DNA from: Antedon mediterranea
Taxonomy: Eukaryota > Echinodermata > Crinoidea > Comatulida > Antedonidae
Reading direction: 5' to 3'
Length of the DNA stretch: 64,000 nucleotides
Assembly (NCBI RefSeq): GCF_964355755.1
Contig: NC_092678.1
Location: 23,912,365 to 23,976,364, forward strand
Of the stretch, positions 13,401-26,583 are shown one piece after another. Numbering within the stretch: the first letter of the stretch is position 1; the number at the start of each line of letters is the position of its first letter. Below the pieces are notes generated by a model, which did not search any database, was not told the origin of the DNA, and saw only the letters and a program-made list of their open reading frames with translations. The position numbers and the translations under genes were made by a program.

Positions 13401-16400
13401 CCTTGAAATATATAATACTGGTTATGTCTTTCAGAGCAATGAAGAGACTGGGACCATTTATTCACATGATTTATGAAATGTTAATGGGTGATCTGCTTCG
13501 CTTCTCAATTATCTATACAATTTTTATTTTTATGTTTTCACAAGGTAAATAATAATGTTTTAATTTTAATTTGATTTATAGTTATTGTTTTAGTTTGTTA
13601 TTTATACTGGGTGACCTCTTCAGACTGGTCTCCAAGAGGGCACATGTTATGATAATACACCGGGGTAACCCCTACTCATTTCGAAAGATGTACCTTTAAA
13701 GTACACTGAGCTAGATGTATACACTGGTTTATAGTCCTTATCCGAGTCCTTATCGAGAAGACTCGAAACCTTGCCGATGTTATGGCTACGTAAATACGGT
13801 TCCACTGTCGTAACCGCTCGGCCACTCACTCGCACACTTGTTAGTAATATCACATAGATATCCAAAGATATCCCACGCCACTAATTGAGGTGTACACAAA
13901 TCTAAACTTTATTTTGCCACTAAAACTAAACATGCTTGTCTCCTAATGTTTAATATATTGTCTTTTTTAGTGTTTTTCTATATGTACAAAGAGACAGACC
14001 ACGAGGCAACAGATGACACCTTTGCCACAGCTCATGGCTCTGTAATGTCTGTGTTTAAAATGACCTTAGGTGACTTTTCTGTAAGTAATACCATTTTTTC
14101 TAAGTGTTGTAGTAGATACATAATACTTATCCCTGAGACCCCTGGTGTAGGTACGCTGAGTGGGCCTCCAACGCTGGACGCCTCAGGCGTTTTTAGCTTT
14201 CTTTGACTTATTTGAATGCCTTTTTATTCCTTCGGGCCATGTTCAGCAGCCCCAATAAGTTTGGTGGTACCCTGGGTTTAGCCAGTGAGAGCTCATAGCC
14301 GTTACACCACTAAGTATAGCTAGCCAGTCGTTGATATCCGAAAGTCAGCCCATAGAAGAGAGGAAAAAGAATGTGAAACACTTTTGTGGTGTAACACTAT
14401 TTAATGTTGTCATACTGTTCTATAAAAATGTAAGAAATCAACGTAACTTTGTGGGGCTATGTCATTAGCACTGTTAACCTAAAGCTGTAGGTCTTTCCCT
14501 AGTAGATAGTAGTGCAGTCGACTCTCTGAAAACAGAAAGACTCCCAAACCAGACTTTTTTAAATCCAAATTAATTTATACCATTAAAAACACATTCTGAA
14601 TACTAGACTTCCCAGAAAACTTTTTGTTTAGGTCAGCCCAATACAAGGGTGTTCGGTATTGGGAGATTTAACTGTATATAAGTACATACTTTTTAAAGAC
14701 TAAATAGCAAAATGATAATTATTTTGAAATACTTTTATATTTTTAGGATGATTTGTTTGACAAAACAGAGCATTGGCTTTTATCAAGAATTGTCTTTGTA
14801 TTATTTGCTATTTATCTACCAATCTTGTTGCTTAATATGTTAATAGCGATGATGGGTCGCACTTACACAAAAATCGAACAAAAGGCAAAGAGGGAGTGGA
14901 GAAGACAGGTACATAATCTACAAATGTTGAATATCAATTTAGTTACCCCATCTATATTTGTCTGACATAATTTAATTTATCAAAATCAATCAAAAATAAA
15001 ATCTAGCTTATATAAAAGTTACACTGTGACAATGTGTCAGTGCGAACTGAAATGAATTGTATTGTCACCTAACTTGTTTTTACCAAGTCAAGGAGTTAAT
15101 CAAACTTTGTGGTAATGTACCGACCAAAATCATCTTAAGAAAGTGCTTTGTTAAAAAAGTATGTGACTACCAACTGAAATTTTCTGAAACTTGTCTAAAG
15201 CTCTGTCTACACTATCAAACTAGTTTGTCAAAAAAAGTGTGATGTGCCCTAAAATATGGTAATGATTTGGCCACATATGGTAGTGATATGACATCATCAT
15301 GTTCATATAATTATGGGAACATTATCATTTTTTGTCACATAAAGTTTGATAGTTTAGACAGAGCTTAATATGACTAAACATACTGATTGTCACTCTGGCC
15401 CATAAGTGATAACATTATTTTTCTTAATTGTTTGTTTTACAGTTAGCAATCATAATTTTAAATGTAGAAAGAGCCATTTCTAAGAAAGACTTAGCCCAGA
15501 TGCGATTAAAATATTCCACTGAGATTACAGTAAGGCGTAAACAAAAGAAGGTTATTAAGAAGAGTTCATCGCGTGTTGGTTCTTGTGCGAGCTTCTACGA
15601 GGACCAGGATGCATCTAGGTAAACTTCTTTTTCTTCATTTTATCTTTTTATTTATCGACAATTATACCTAGCCACTTCAAAAGTCATTTTGTAATGGCTG
15701 TTGTGCATTAAATACTTAGTGTGAATAAGAATATAGAATGCCGAAAGTGTAACATTAAAATCTATAAACAACACAAGTTTCATTTTGTTGTCAAAGCTGA
15801 ATACTTACTACAAAAAATAACTGTTTAGATACAAAATAAATGAACACAAAGTTATAAGCAGGTAGAAAAGGAGAGAAATAGAAAAACACACCATACTGTA
15901 CCAAAAATGATGTTGTGTGTTGTACTGCCAGGGTCCAGGGTTCAATTCTAAGCTTGTACCAATTTAACTCATGCCTGTTTCTACTCCACTTTCTTAAGGA
16001 TCAAAATGATACCTAATTTGTAAGTGCCTATAGTTTCCATCTTGTAATTGGTTATATTCTGTAAATCATATACAGTTAAATTATATATTACTTTTTTTTT
16101 ACCTTTTTTCAGTTCTAGAACAAATCTTATGAGTTTGTCTACATTGTATTCACGGAGCAACTATCATGCACCGTCAAATGACACAGAACAGGAGTCAGTG
16201 ACGGGTCAGAATTGTGAGGTAGAAGAAGAAGAGAAGGAAGAAACCTTTAGAGCTCTCATGTTTCTAAAACGATCTGACCCAGAAAAGAAAAAGAACTGTA
16301 GTCAAGCTCAACAAAATTGGATGGTAGGTATAATTTATAAACATATTCAGAGATTTTCTGAAGATATTTATTAATTATTTATTTATTTTATTTATGAAGG

Positions 16401-17131
16401 TGGTCTATTTTTAACATAGGCCTATAAATAGTATTTTAACATTGCCTATTGCAATTGGATTTATTTTTCTTTGTTGTTTTATTGTATTAATTATACCAAG
16501 CAAATTTCCATTTTCAAGTGGACAAATAACATTTCTTGAATCATCCATCTGAAGCTGATAATTAGGAACCCTCATAACAATATAAATTTTATATAATTAA
16601 TTCATAATTAGCTAAATAATAAAATGTATAATAGAAAAAAAATGGGTTTAGAAATTAAAATTTGATTTAGTTTTATTTAACATCTGAGAAAAATATTTTT
16701 TTAGGAAACATTTGATGGAATCATGTCGAACATCAAAAGGACGATAGTTTAGGAGGCAAGCGAGAACCTTTAAAATGAAGGCATTCATGTTGATATTGAT
16801 ATCTGTTATGAAGAAGAAGAGTATTGATACAAAATTCCTAAAAAATAACAGCTCATGACTACTATTACACTTAAAATAAAACATCTTGACTTGGTAGGAT
16901 GTGCTGTAATGTAATCTACACCTCATTCATGCGTTATCTGTTTACTGCAGTACCGGGGTATTTTTATGTATTTAGTATCCTAAAAAATAATCTTTTTTTT
17001 TTCAGAAATCTATGAAGGCAGCAAAAAACAAAAGTAAAAGTAGTAATGAAATGAAATTGACTAAAAAGGAAAGTGTAAACAGAGAGGTAGTACAAAAAAT
17101 AGAGAATAGTTTACCAAATGTAGCAAGCTGA
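8288..17131 (+). CDS. TRPV-family cation channel, complete, 14 coding exons, 850 aa
   Basis: Exons: 8288-8602, 9012-9261, 9515-9867, 10862-11087, 11246-11361, 11869-12003, 12617-12727, 13094-13245, 13435-13544, 13971-14080, 14747-14908, 15443-15618, 16113-16323, 17006-17131. Together they make 2553 nt with frame kept at every GT-AG joint. The start MGNICNK is a possible myristoylation signal. Ankyrin repeats span about residues 150-400 ([50 protein letters not shown]). S1-S4 lie near 426-552 and S5 near 571-590. The pore loop at 615-625 ([11 protein letters not shown]) is followed by S6 ([14 protein letters not shown]) and a TRP-like helix ([16 protein letters not shown]). The tail is charged and Lys-rich. 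TRPV channels are plasma-membrane or ciliary cation channels; invertebrate members serve mechano-, osmo- and chemosensation. The ankyrin region resembles the Nanchung/OCR and OSM-9/Inactive groups as much as vertebrate TRPV5/6, so I do not assign a subtype. Confidence 0.93.
9395..9485 (+). repeat. Short ATC/ATT microsatellite in TRPV intron 2
   Basis: Degenerate ATC and ATT runs sit just before the exon 3 acceptor at 9515. The strand label is nominal. Confidence 0.7.
9955..10630 (+). repeat. 24-bp ATC-rich minisatellite in TRPV intron 3
   Basis: The consensus is a run of TCA triplets followed by TCTTTATTAACAGTA, repeated about 25 times with expansions and contractions of the TCA part. Each unit contains TTAACAG, a weak acceptor-like string on the plus strand upstream of the real acceptor before 10862. 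The Ser-rich and Ile-rich frames here are repeat artefacts. Confidence 0.9.
11350..11505 (+). repeat. 21-bp tandem repeat straddling the TRPV exon 5 splice donor
   Basis: The unit is GTTAGTTAGACATATGCACG plus one G. The first, slightly different copy includes the last 12 exonic bases (ACATACGCACGG, codons for TYAR) and the true donor GTTAGT at 11362. About seven copies follow, becoming degenerate towards 11505. Each good copy recreates CGG followed by GTTAGT. Confidence 0.92.
12240..12352 (-). mobile_element. tRNA-derived SINE relic
   Basis: On the minus strand a box-B-like GGTGTTCAATCC (12304-12293) follows a tRNA-like 5' half (12350-12331, AGCCGATGGTTGAG). It lies in TRPV intron 6, next to a foldback element. 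Confidence 0.5.
12359..12513. mobile_element. TTAA-flanked foldback MITE, copy 1
   Basis: Ends GCTCTGTCTTCACTATCAAAC and its near-perfect inverted partner (GTTTGATAGTGTAGACAGAGC) are flanked by TTAA on both sides. The internal part also folds back. It is about 147 bp and has no coding capacity. TTAA targets are typical of piggyBac-type elements, so a piggyBac-mobilised MITE is inferred. Confidence 0.75.
13603..13850 (-). mobile_element. tRNA-derived SINE with clear A and B boxes
   Basis: The minus strand reads TGGCCGAGCGGTTA (box A, about 13824-13811), then GGTTTCGAGTC (box B, 13770-13760), then about 150 bp of unrelated body to about 13605. The head resembles Ser/Leu tRNA. It sits in TRPV intron 9. 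It is not a functional tRNA gene because no acceptor-stem pairing or terminator follows box B. Confidence 0.7.
14215..14335 (-). mobile_element. Weak tRNA-like SINE relic
   Basis: The minus strand has GTGGTGTAACGGCTATGAGC (about 14310-14291), which resembles a tRNA A-box region, with only a poor B box downstream. It lies in TRPV intron 10, about 500 bp from the better SINE at 13603-13850. Confidence 0.35.
14515..14674. mobile_element. pogo-like MITE
   Basis: The left end CAGTCGACTCTC and the inverted right end CAGTTAAATCTCCC resemble Tc1/mariner pogo-type termini. TA follows the right end. It is about 160 bp and lies in TRPV intron 10. A related relic lies at 58583-58740. Confidence 0.5.
15196..15368. 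mobile_element. TTAA-flanked foldback MITE, copy 2
   Basis: Same family as the element at 12359-12513: ends GCTCTGTCTACACTATCAAA and GTTTGATAGTTTAGACAGAGC, with TAAA on the left (a decayed TTAA) and TTAA on the right. It lies in TRPV intron 11 and is 165 bp between the flanks. Confidence 0.75.
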
Positions 17132-17244
17132 ACACCATTTAATAGCTACAATACTAATCAGTTTACAGCGGTCGCTCTACAACAACAAATTTTTTAGAAA
17201 ACAGTTATATGTACTGTAGAAAATTTCATTTTGAAAAAATTCCT
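17132..17244 (+). other. Short unique spacer after the TRPV stop codon
   Basis: About 113 bp separate the TRPV stop codon from the satellite. No AATAAA occurs in it. The first is at 17302, inside the satellite. Confidence 0.75.
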
Positions 17245-20200
17245 GGGCAACAGGGATTTTTGTTGCAAAAATATTCCCACATATATGCGCAGAAGTACAA
17301 AAATAAAGCGATTTTTGCGCATAATCAAAGAAGATTAAATATCGGCATATTTTTGCTGATATTTTAAGAAATCCCTGAATTATATGTAGAAATATGTTCA
17401 TATAGATATCATGATGCTGAATAAATATATGCAAAAATATTCCCACATATATGGGCAGAAATGCAAAAATATAGCACTTTTTGCACATACCATGCACATA
17501 CTCTCAGAATTATCGAATATCGGCATATTTTTGCTGATTTTTTTAGAAATCCCTGAATTATAAGCAGAAATATGTTCATATATTGAAAGAGCATCCTCAT
17601 ACGCTGCTATGTACCAAATTTCATCAAAATCCGAGATGGTCGAAATTTTACACCTAAAAAATCCCAGGGATCCATCTTGGATTTTGCTGAAATTTTGTAC
17701 ATAGCATCATATGGTGATGCTGAATAAATATATGGAAAAATATTCCCATATATATGCGCAGAAGTGCAAAAATAAAGCAATTTTTGCGCATAATCAAAGA
17801 TGAATAAATATCAGCATATTTTTGCTGAATTTTTAAGAAATCCCTGAATTATATGTAGAAATATGTTCATATATAAATAGATATGATGATGCTGAATAAA
17901 TATATGCAAAAATATTCCTACATATATGCGCAGAAGTGCAAAAATAAAGCAATTTTTGCGCATAATCAAAGATGAATAAATATCAGCATATTTTTGCTGA
18001 AACTTAAGAAATCCCTGAATTATATGTAGAAATATGTTCATATAGATATGATGATGCTGAATAAATATATGCAAAAATATCCCCACATATATGCGCAGAA
18101 GTTAAAAAATAAAGCGATTTTTGCGCATAATCAAAGAAGATAAAAATATTTTTGCTGATTTTTAAAGAAATCCCTGAATTATATGTAGAAATATGTTCAT
18201 ATATAAATAGATATGATGATGCTGAATAAATATATGCCAAAATAATCCCACATATATGCGCAGAAGTGCAAAAATATAGCACTTTTTGCACATACTCTCA
18301 GAATTATCGAATATCGGTATATTTTTGCTAATTTTTTTTAGAAATTCCTGAATTATATGCAGAAATATGTTCATATATTGAAAGAGCATCGTCATACGCT
18401 GCTATGTACCAAATGTCATCAAAATCCGAGATGGTCGAAATTTTACCCCTAAAAAATCCCAGGGATTTTTTCCGCGTAAAATTTCGACCATCTTGGATTT
18501 TGTTGAAATTTTGTACATAGCATCATATGGTGATGCTGAATAAATATATGGAAAAATATTCCCATATATATGCGCAGAAGTGCAAAAATAAAGCAATTTT
18601 TGCGCATAATCAAAGATGAATAAATATCAGCATATTTTTGCTGAGTTTTTCAGAAATCCCTGAATTATATGTAGAAATATGTTCATATATAAATAGATAT
18701 GATGATGCTGAATAAATATATGCAAAAATATTCCCACATATATGCGCAGAAGTGCAAAAATAAAGCAATTTTTGCGCATAATCAAAGATGAATAAATATC
18801 AGCATAATTTTGCTGAAACTTAAGAAATCCCTGAATTATATGTAGAAATATGTTCATATAGATATGATGATGCTGAATAAATATATGCAAAAATATTCCC
18901 ACATTATATGCGCAGAAATGCAAAAATATAGCACTTTTTGCACATACCATGCACATACTCTCAGAATTATCGAATATCGGCATATTTTTGCTGATTTTTT
19001 TAGAAATCCCTGAATTATAAGCAGAAATATGTTCATATATTGAAAGAGCATCCTCATACGCTGCTATGTACCAAATTTCATCAAAATCCGAGATGGTCGA
19101 AATTTTACACCTAAAAAAGCCCAGGGATCCATCTTGGATTTTGCTGAAATTTTGTACATAGCATCATATAGTGATGCTGAATAAATATATGGAAAAATAT
19201 TCCCATATATATGCGCAGAAGTACAAAAATAAAGCAATTTTTGCGCATAATCAAAGATGAATAAATATCAGCATATTTTTGCTGAATTTTTCAGAAATCC
19301 CTGAATTATATGTAGAAATATGTTCATATATAAATAGATATGATGATGCTGAATAAATATATGCAAAAATATTCCCACATATATGCGCAGAAGTGCAAAA
19401 ATATAGCACTTTTTGCACATACTCTCAGAATTATCGAATATCGGTATATTTTTACTAATTTTTTTAGAAATCCCTGAATTATATGCAGAAATATGTTCAT
19501 ATATTGAAAGAGCATCGTCATACGCTGCTATGTACCAAATTTCATCAAAATCCGAGATGGTCGAAATTTTACCCCTAAAAAATCCCTGACCTATATAGCC
19601 CAGGGATTTTTTCCGCGTAAAATTTCGACCATCTTGGATTTTGCTGAAATTTTTTACATAGCATCATATGGTGATGCTGAATAAATATATGCAAAAATAT
19701 TCCCACATATATGCGCAGAAGTACAAAAATAAAGCGATTTTTGCGCATAATCAAAGAATATTAAATATCGGCATATTTTTGCTGATTTTTTAAGAAATCC
19801 CTGAATTATATGTAGAAATATGTTCATATATAAATAGATATGATTATGCTGAATAAATATATGCAAAATATTCCCACATATATGCGCGGAAGTGCAAAAA
19901 TATAGCACTTTTTGCACATACTCTCAGAATTATCGATTATCGGTATATTTTTACTAATTTTTTTAGAAATCCCTGAATTATATGCAGAAATATGTTCATA
20001 TATTGAAAGAGCATCGTCATACGCTGCTATGTACCAAATTTCATCAAAATCCGAGATGGTCGAAATTTTACCCCTAAAAAATCCCTGACCTATATAGCCC
20101 AGGGATTTTTTCCGCGTAAAATTTCGACCATCTTGGATTTTGCTGAAATTTTTTACATAGCATCATATGGTGATGCTGAATAAATATATGCAAAAATATT

Positions 20201-23200
20201 CCCACATATATGCGCAGAAGTACAAAAATAAAGCGATTTTTGCGCATAATCAAAGAAGATTAAATATCGGCATATTTTTGCTGATTTTTTAAGAAATCCC
20301 TGAATTATATGTAGAAATATGTTCATATATAAATAGATATGATGATGCTGAATAAATATATGCAAAATATTCCCACATATATGCGCGGAAGTGCAAAAAT
20401 ATAGCACTTTTTGCACATACTCTCAGAATTATCGAATATCGGTATATTTTTACTAATTTTTTTAGAAATCCCTGAATTATATGCAGAAATATGTTCATAT
20501 ATTGAAAGAGCATCGTCATACGCTGCTATGTACCAAATTTTATCAAAATCCGAGATGGTCGAAATTTTACCCCTAAAAAATCCCTGAGCTTATAGCCCAG
20601 GGATTTTTTCCGCGTAAAATTTCGACCATCTTGGATTTTGCTGAAATTTTTTACATAGCATCATATGGTGATGCTGAATAAATATATGCAAAAATATTCT
20701 CACATATATGCGCAGAAGTACAAAAATAAAGCGATTTTTGCGCATAATCAAAGAAGATTAAATATCGGCATCTTTTTGCTGATTTTTTAAGAAATCCCTA
20801 AATTATATGTAGAAATATGTTCATATATAAATAGATATGATGATGCTGAATAAATATATGCCAAAATATTCCCACATATATGCGCAGAAGTACAAAAATA
20901 AAGCGATTTTTGCGCATAATCAAAGAAGATTAAATATCGGCATATTTTTGCTGATTTTTTAAGAAATCCCTGAATTATATGTAGAAATATGTTCATATAT
21001 AAATAGATATGATTATGCTGAATAAATATATGCAAAATATTCCCACATATATGCGCGGAAGTGCAAAAATATAGCACTTTTTGCACATACTCTCAGAATT
21101 ATCGATTATCGGTATATTTTTACTAATTTTTTTAGAAATCCCTGAATTATATGCAGAAATATGTTCATATATTGAAAGAGCATCGTCATACGCTGCTATG
21201 TACCAAATTTCATCAAAATCCGAGATGGTCGAAATTTTACCCCTAAAAAATCCCTGACCTATAGCCCAGGGATTTTTTCCGCGTAAAATTTCGACCATCT
21301 TGGATTTTGCTGAAATTTTTTACATAGCATCATATGGTGATGCTGAATAAATATATGCAAAAATATTCCCACATATATGCGCAGAAGTACAAAAATAAAG
21401 CGATTTTTGCGCATAATCAAAGAAGTTTAAATATCGGCATATTTTTGCTGATTTTTTAAGAAATCCCTGAATTATATGTAGAAATATGTTCATATATAAA
21501 TAGATATGATTATGCTGAATAAATATATGCCAAAATATTCCCACATATATGCGCAGAAGTGCAAAAATATAGCACTTTTTGCACATACTCTCAGAATTAT
21601 CGAATATCGGTATATTTTTACTAATTTTTTTAGAAGTCCCTGAATTATATGCAGAAATATGTTCATATATTGAAAGAGCATCGTCATACGCTGCTATGTA
21701 CCAAATTTCATCAAAATCCGAGATGGTCGAAATTTTACCCCTAAAAAATCCCTGACCTATAGCCCAGGGATTTTTTCCGCGTAAAATTTCGACCATCTTG
21801 GATTTTGCTGAAATTTTTTACATAGCATCATATGGTGATGCTGAATAAATATATGCCAAAAGATTCCCACATATATGCGCAGAAGTACAAAAATAAAGCG
21901 ATTTTTGCGCATAATCAAAGAAGATTAAATATCGGCATATTTTTGCTGATTTTTTAAGAAATCCCTGAATTATATGTAGAAATATGTTCATATATAAATA
22001 GATATGATTATGCTGAATAAATATATGCAAAATATTCCCACATATATGCGCGGAAGTGCAAAAATATAGCACTTTTTGCACATACTCTCAGAATTATCGA
22101 TTATCGGTATATTTTTACTAATTTTTTTAGAAATCCCTGAATTATATGCAGAAATATGTTCATATATTGAAAGAGCATCGTCATACGCTGCTATGTACCA
22201 AATTTCATCAAAATCCGAGATGGTCGAAATTTTACCCCTAAAAAATCCCTGACCTATAGCCCAGGGATTTTTTCCGCGTAAAATTTCGACCATCTTGGAT
22301 TTTGCTGAAATTTTGTACATAGCATCATATGGTGATGCTGAATAAATATATGCCAAAATATTCCCACATATATGCGCAGAAGTACAAAAATAAAGCGATT
22401 TTTGCGCATAATCAAAGAAGATTAAATATCGGCATATTTTTGCTGATTTTTTAAGAAATCCCTGAATTATATGTAGAAATATGTTCATATATAAATAGAT
22501 ATGATGATGCTGAATAAATATATGCCAAAATATTCCCACATATATGCGCAGAAGTACAAAAATATAGCACTTTTTGCACATACTCTCAGAATTATCGAAT
22601 ATCGGTATATTTTTACTAATTTTTTTAGAAATCCCTGAATTATATGCAGAAATATGTTCATATATTGAAAGAGCATCGTCATACGCTGCTATGTACCAAA
22701 TTTCATCAAAATCCGAGATGGTCGAAATTTTACCCCTAAAAAATCCCTGAGCTATAGCCCAGGGATTTTTTCCGCGTAAAATTTCGACCATCTTGTATTT
22801 TGCTGAAATTTTGTACATAGCATCATATGGTGATGCTGAATAAATATATGCAAAAATATTCCCACATATATGCGCAGAAGTACAAAAATAAAGCGATTTT
22901 TGCGCATAATCAAAAAAGATAAAATATCGGCATATTTTTGCTGATTTTTTAAGAAATCCCTGAATTATATGTAGAAATATGTTCATATATAAATAGATAT
23001 GATGATGCTGAATAAATATATGCCAAAATATTCTCACATATATGCGCAGAAGTACAAAAATATAGCACTTTTTGCACATACTCTCAGAATTATCGAATAT
23101 CGGTATATTTTTACTAATTTTTTTAGAAATCCCTGAATTATATGCAGAAATATGTTCATATATTGAAAGAGCATCGTCATACGCTGCTATGTACCAAATT

Positions 23201-23682
23201 TCATCAAAATCCGAGATGGTCGAAATTTTACCCCTAAAAAATCCCTGAGCTATAGCCCAGGGATTTTTTCCGCGTAAAATTTCGACCATCTTGTATTTTG
23301 CTGAAATTTTGTACATAGCATCATATGGTGATGCTGAATAAATATATGCAAAAATATTCCCACATATATGCGCAGAAGTACAAAAATAAAGCGATTTTTG
23401 CGCATAATCAAAAAAGATAAAATATCGGCATATTTTTGCTGATTTTTTAAGAAATCCCTGAATTATATGTAGAAATATGTTCATATATAAATAGATATGA
23501 TGATGCTGAATAAATATATGCCAAAATATTCTCACATATATGCGCAGAAGTACAAAAATATAGCACTTTTTGCACATACTCTCAGAATTATCGAATATCG
23601 GTATATTTTTACTAATTTTTTTAGAAATCCCTGAATTATATGCAGAAATATGTTCATATATTGAAAGAGCATCGTCATACGC

Positions 23683-23818
23683 TGCTATGTACCAAATTTC
23701 ATCAAAATCCGAGATGGTCGAAATTTTACCCCTAAAAAATCCCTGAGCTATAGCCCAGGGATTTTTTCCGCGTAAAATTTCGACCATCTTGTATTTTGCT
23801 GAAATTTTGTACATAGCA
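23683..23818. repeat. Representative 136-bp palindrome (module C) of the satellite
   Basis: The arm starting TGCTATGTAC at 23683 pairs with the arm ending GTACATAGCA at 23818. Pairing runs almost the whole length (AGATGGTCGAAATTTTAC against GTAAAATTTCGACCATCT; AAAAAATCCCTG against CAGGGATTTTTT) around a loop of about 8 nt. The same foldback is present in most units of the array, roughly 35-40 times. Confidence 0.9.
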
Positions 23819-26583
23819 TCATATGGTGATTCTGAATAAATATATGCAATAATATTCCCACATATATGCGCAGAAGTACAAAAATAAAGCGATTTTTGCG
23901 CATAATCAAAGAAGATAAAATATCGGCATATTTTTGCTGATTTTTTAAGAAATCCCTGAATTATATGTAGAAATATGTTCATATATAAATAGATATGATG
24001 ATGCTGAATAAATATATGCCAAAATATTCCCACATATATTCGCAGAAGTGCAAAAATAAAGCACTTTTGCACATACTCTCAGAATTATCGAATATCGGTA
24101 TATTTTTACTAATTTTTTTAGAAATCCCTGAATTATATGCAGAAATATGTTCATATATTAATAGATATGATGATGCTGAATAAATATATTCAAAAATATT
24201 CCCACATATATGCGCAGAAGTACAAAAATAAAGCGATTTTTGCGCATAATCAAAGAAGTATGCAGAAATATGTTCATATATTGAAAGAGCATCGTCATAC
24301 GCTGCTATGTACCAAATTTCATCAAAATCCGAGATGGTCGAAATTTTACCCCTAAAAAATCCCTGAGCTATAGCCCAGGGATTTTTTCCGCGTAAAATTT
24401 CGACCATCTTGTATTTTGCTGAAATTTTGTACATAGCATCATATGGTGATTCTGAATAAATATATGCAAAAATATTCCCACATATATGCGCAGAAGTACA
24501 AAAATAAAGCGATTTTTGCGCATAATCAAAGAAGATAAAATATCGGCATATTTTTGCTGATTTTTTAAGAAATCCCTGAATTATATGTAGAAATATGTTC
24601 ATATATAAATAGATATGATGATGCTGAATAAATATATGCCAAAAATTTCATCAAAATCCGAGATGGTCGAAATTTTACCCCTAAAAAATCCCTGACCTAT
24701 AGCCCAGGGATTTTTTCCGCGTAAAATTTCGACCATCTTGGATTTTGCTGAAATTTTTTACATAGTATCATATGGTGATGCTGAATAAATATATGCAAAA
24801 ATATTCCCACATATATGCGCAGAAGTACAAAAATAAAGCGATTTTTGCGCATAATCAAAGAAGTTTAAATATCGGCATATTTTTGCTGATTCTTTAAGAA
24901 ATCCCTGAATTATATGTAGAAATATGTTCATATATAAATAGATATGATTATGCTGAATAAATATATGCAAAATATTCCCACATATATTCGCGGAAGTGCA
25001 AAAATATAGCACTTTTTGCACATACTCTCAGAATTATCGATTATCGGTATATTTTTACTAATTTTTTTAGAAATCCCTGAATTATATGCAGAAATATGTT
25101 CATATATTGAAAGAGCATCGTCATACGCTGATATGTACCAAATTTCATCAAAATCCGAGATGGTCGAAATTTTACCCCTAAAAAATCCCTGAGCTATATA
25201 GCCCAGGGATTTTTTCCGCGTAAAATTTCGACCATCTTGGATTTTGCTGAAATTTTGTACATAGCATCATATGGTGATGCTGAATAAATATATGCAAAAA
25301 TATTCCCACATATATGCGCAGAAGTACAAAAATAAAGCGATTTTTGCGCATAATCAAAGAAGATTAAATATCGGCATATTTTTGCTGATTTTTTAAGAAA
25401 TCCCTGAATTATATGTAGAAATATGTTAATATATAAATAGATATGATGATGCTGAATAAATATATGCCAAAATATTCCCACATATATGCGCAGAAGTACA
25501 AAAATATAGCACTTTTTGCACATACTCTCAGAATTATCGAATATCGGTATATTTTTACTAATTTTTTTAGAAAACCCTGAATTATATGCAGAAATATGTT
25601 CATATATTGAAAGAGCATCGTCATACGCTGCTATGTACCAAATTTCATCAAAATCCGAGATGGTCGAAATTTTACACCTAAAAAATCCCTGAGCTATAGC
25701 CAAGGGATTTTTTCCGCGTAAAATTTCGACCATCTTGGATTTTGCTGAAATTTTGTACATAGCATCATATGGTGATGTTGAATAAATATATGCAAAAATA
25801 TTCTCACATATATGCGCAGAAGTACAAAAATAAAGCGATTTTTGCGCATAATCAAAGAAGATAAAATATCGGCATATTTTTGCTGATTTTTTAAGAAATC
25901 CCTGAATTATATGTAGAAATATGTTCATATATAAATAGATATGATGATGCTGAATAAATATATGCCAAAATATTCCCACATATATGCGCAGAAGTACAAA
26001 AATATAGCACTTTTGCACATACTCTCAGAATTATCGAATATCGGTATATTTTTACTAATTTTTTTAGAAATCCCTGAACTATATGCAGAAATATGTTCAT
26101 ATATTGAAAGAGCATCGTTATACGCTGCTATGTACCAAATTTCATCAAAATCCGAGATAGTCGAAATTTTACCCCTAAAAAATCCCTGAGCTATATAGCC
26201 CAGGGATTTTTTCCGCGTAAAATTTCGACCATCTTGGATTTTGCTGAAATTTTGTACATAGCATCATATGGTGATGCTGAATAAATATATGCAAAAATAT
26301 TCCCACATATATGCGCAGAAGTACAAAAATAAAGCGATTTTTGCGCATAATCAAAGAAGATTAAATATCGGCATATTTTTGCTGATTTTTTAAGAAATCC
26401 CTGAATTATATGTAGAAATATGTTCATATATAAATAGATATGATGATGCTGAATAAATATATGCCAAAATATTCCCACATATAGGCGCAGAAGTGCAAAA
26501 ATATAGCACTTTTGCACATACTCTCAGAATTATCGAATATCGGTATATTTTTACTAATTTTTTTAGAAATCCCTGAATTATAT

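Noticed and set aside
13760-13824. Possible functional tRNA gene (A and B boxes present)
   Set aside because: No acceptor stem closes the cloverleaf and a SINE body follows, so it was called a SINE.
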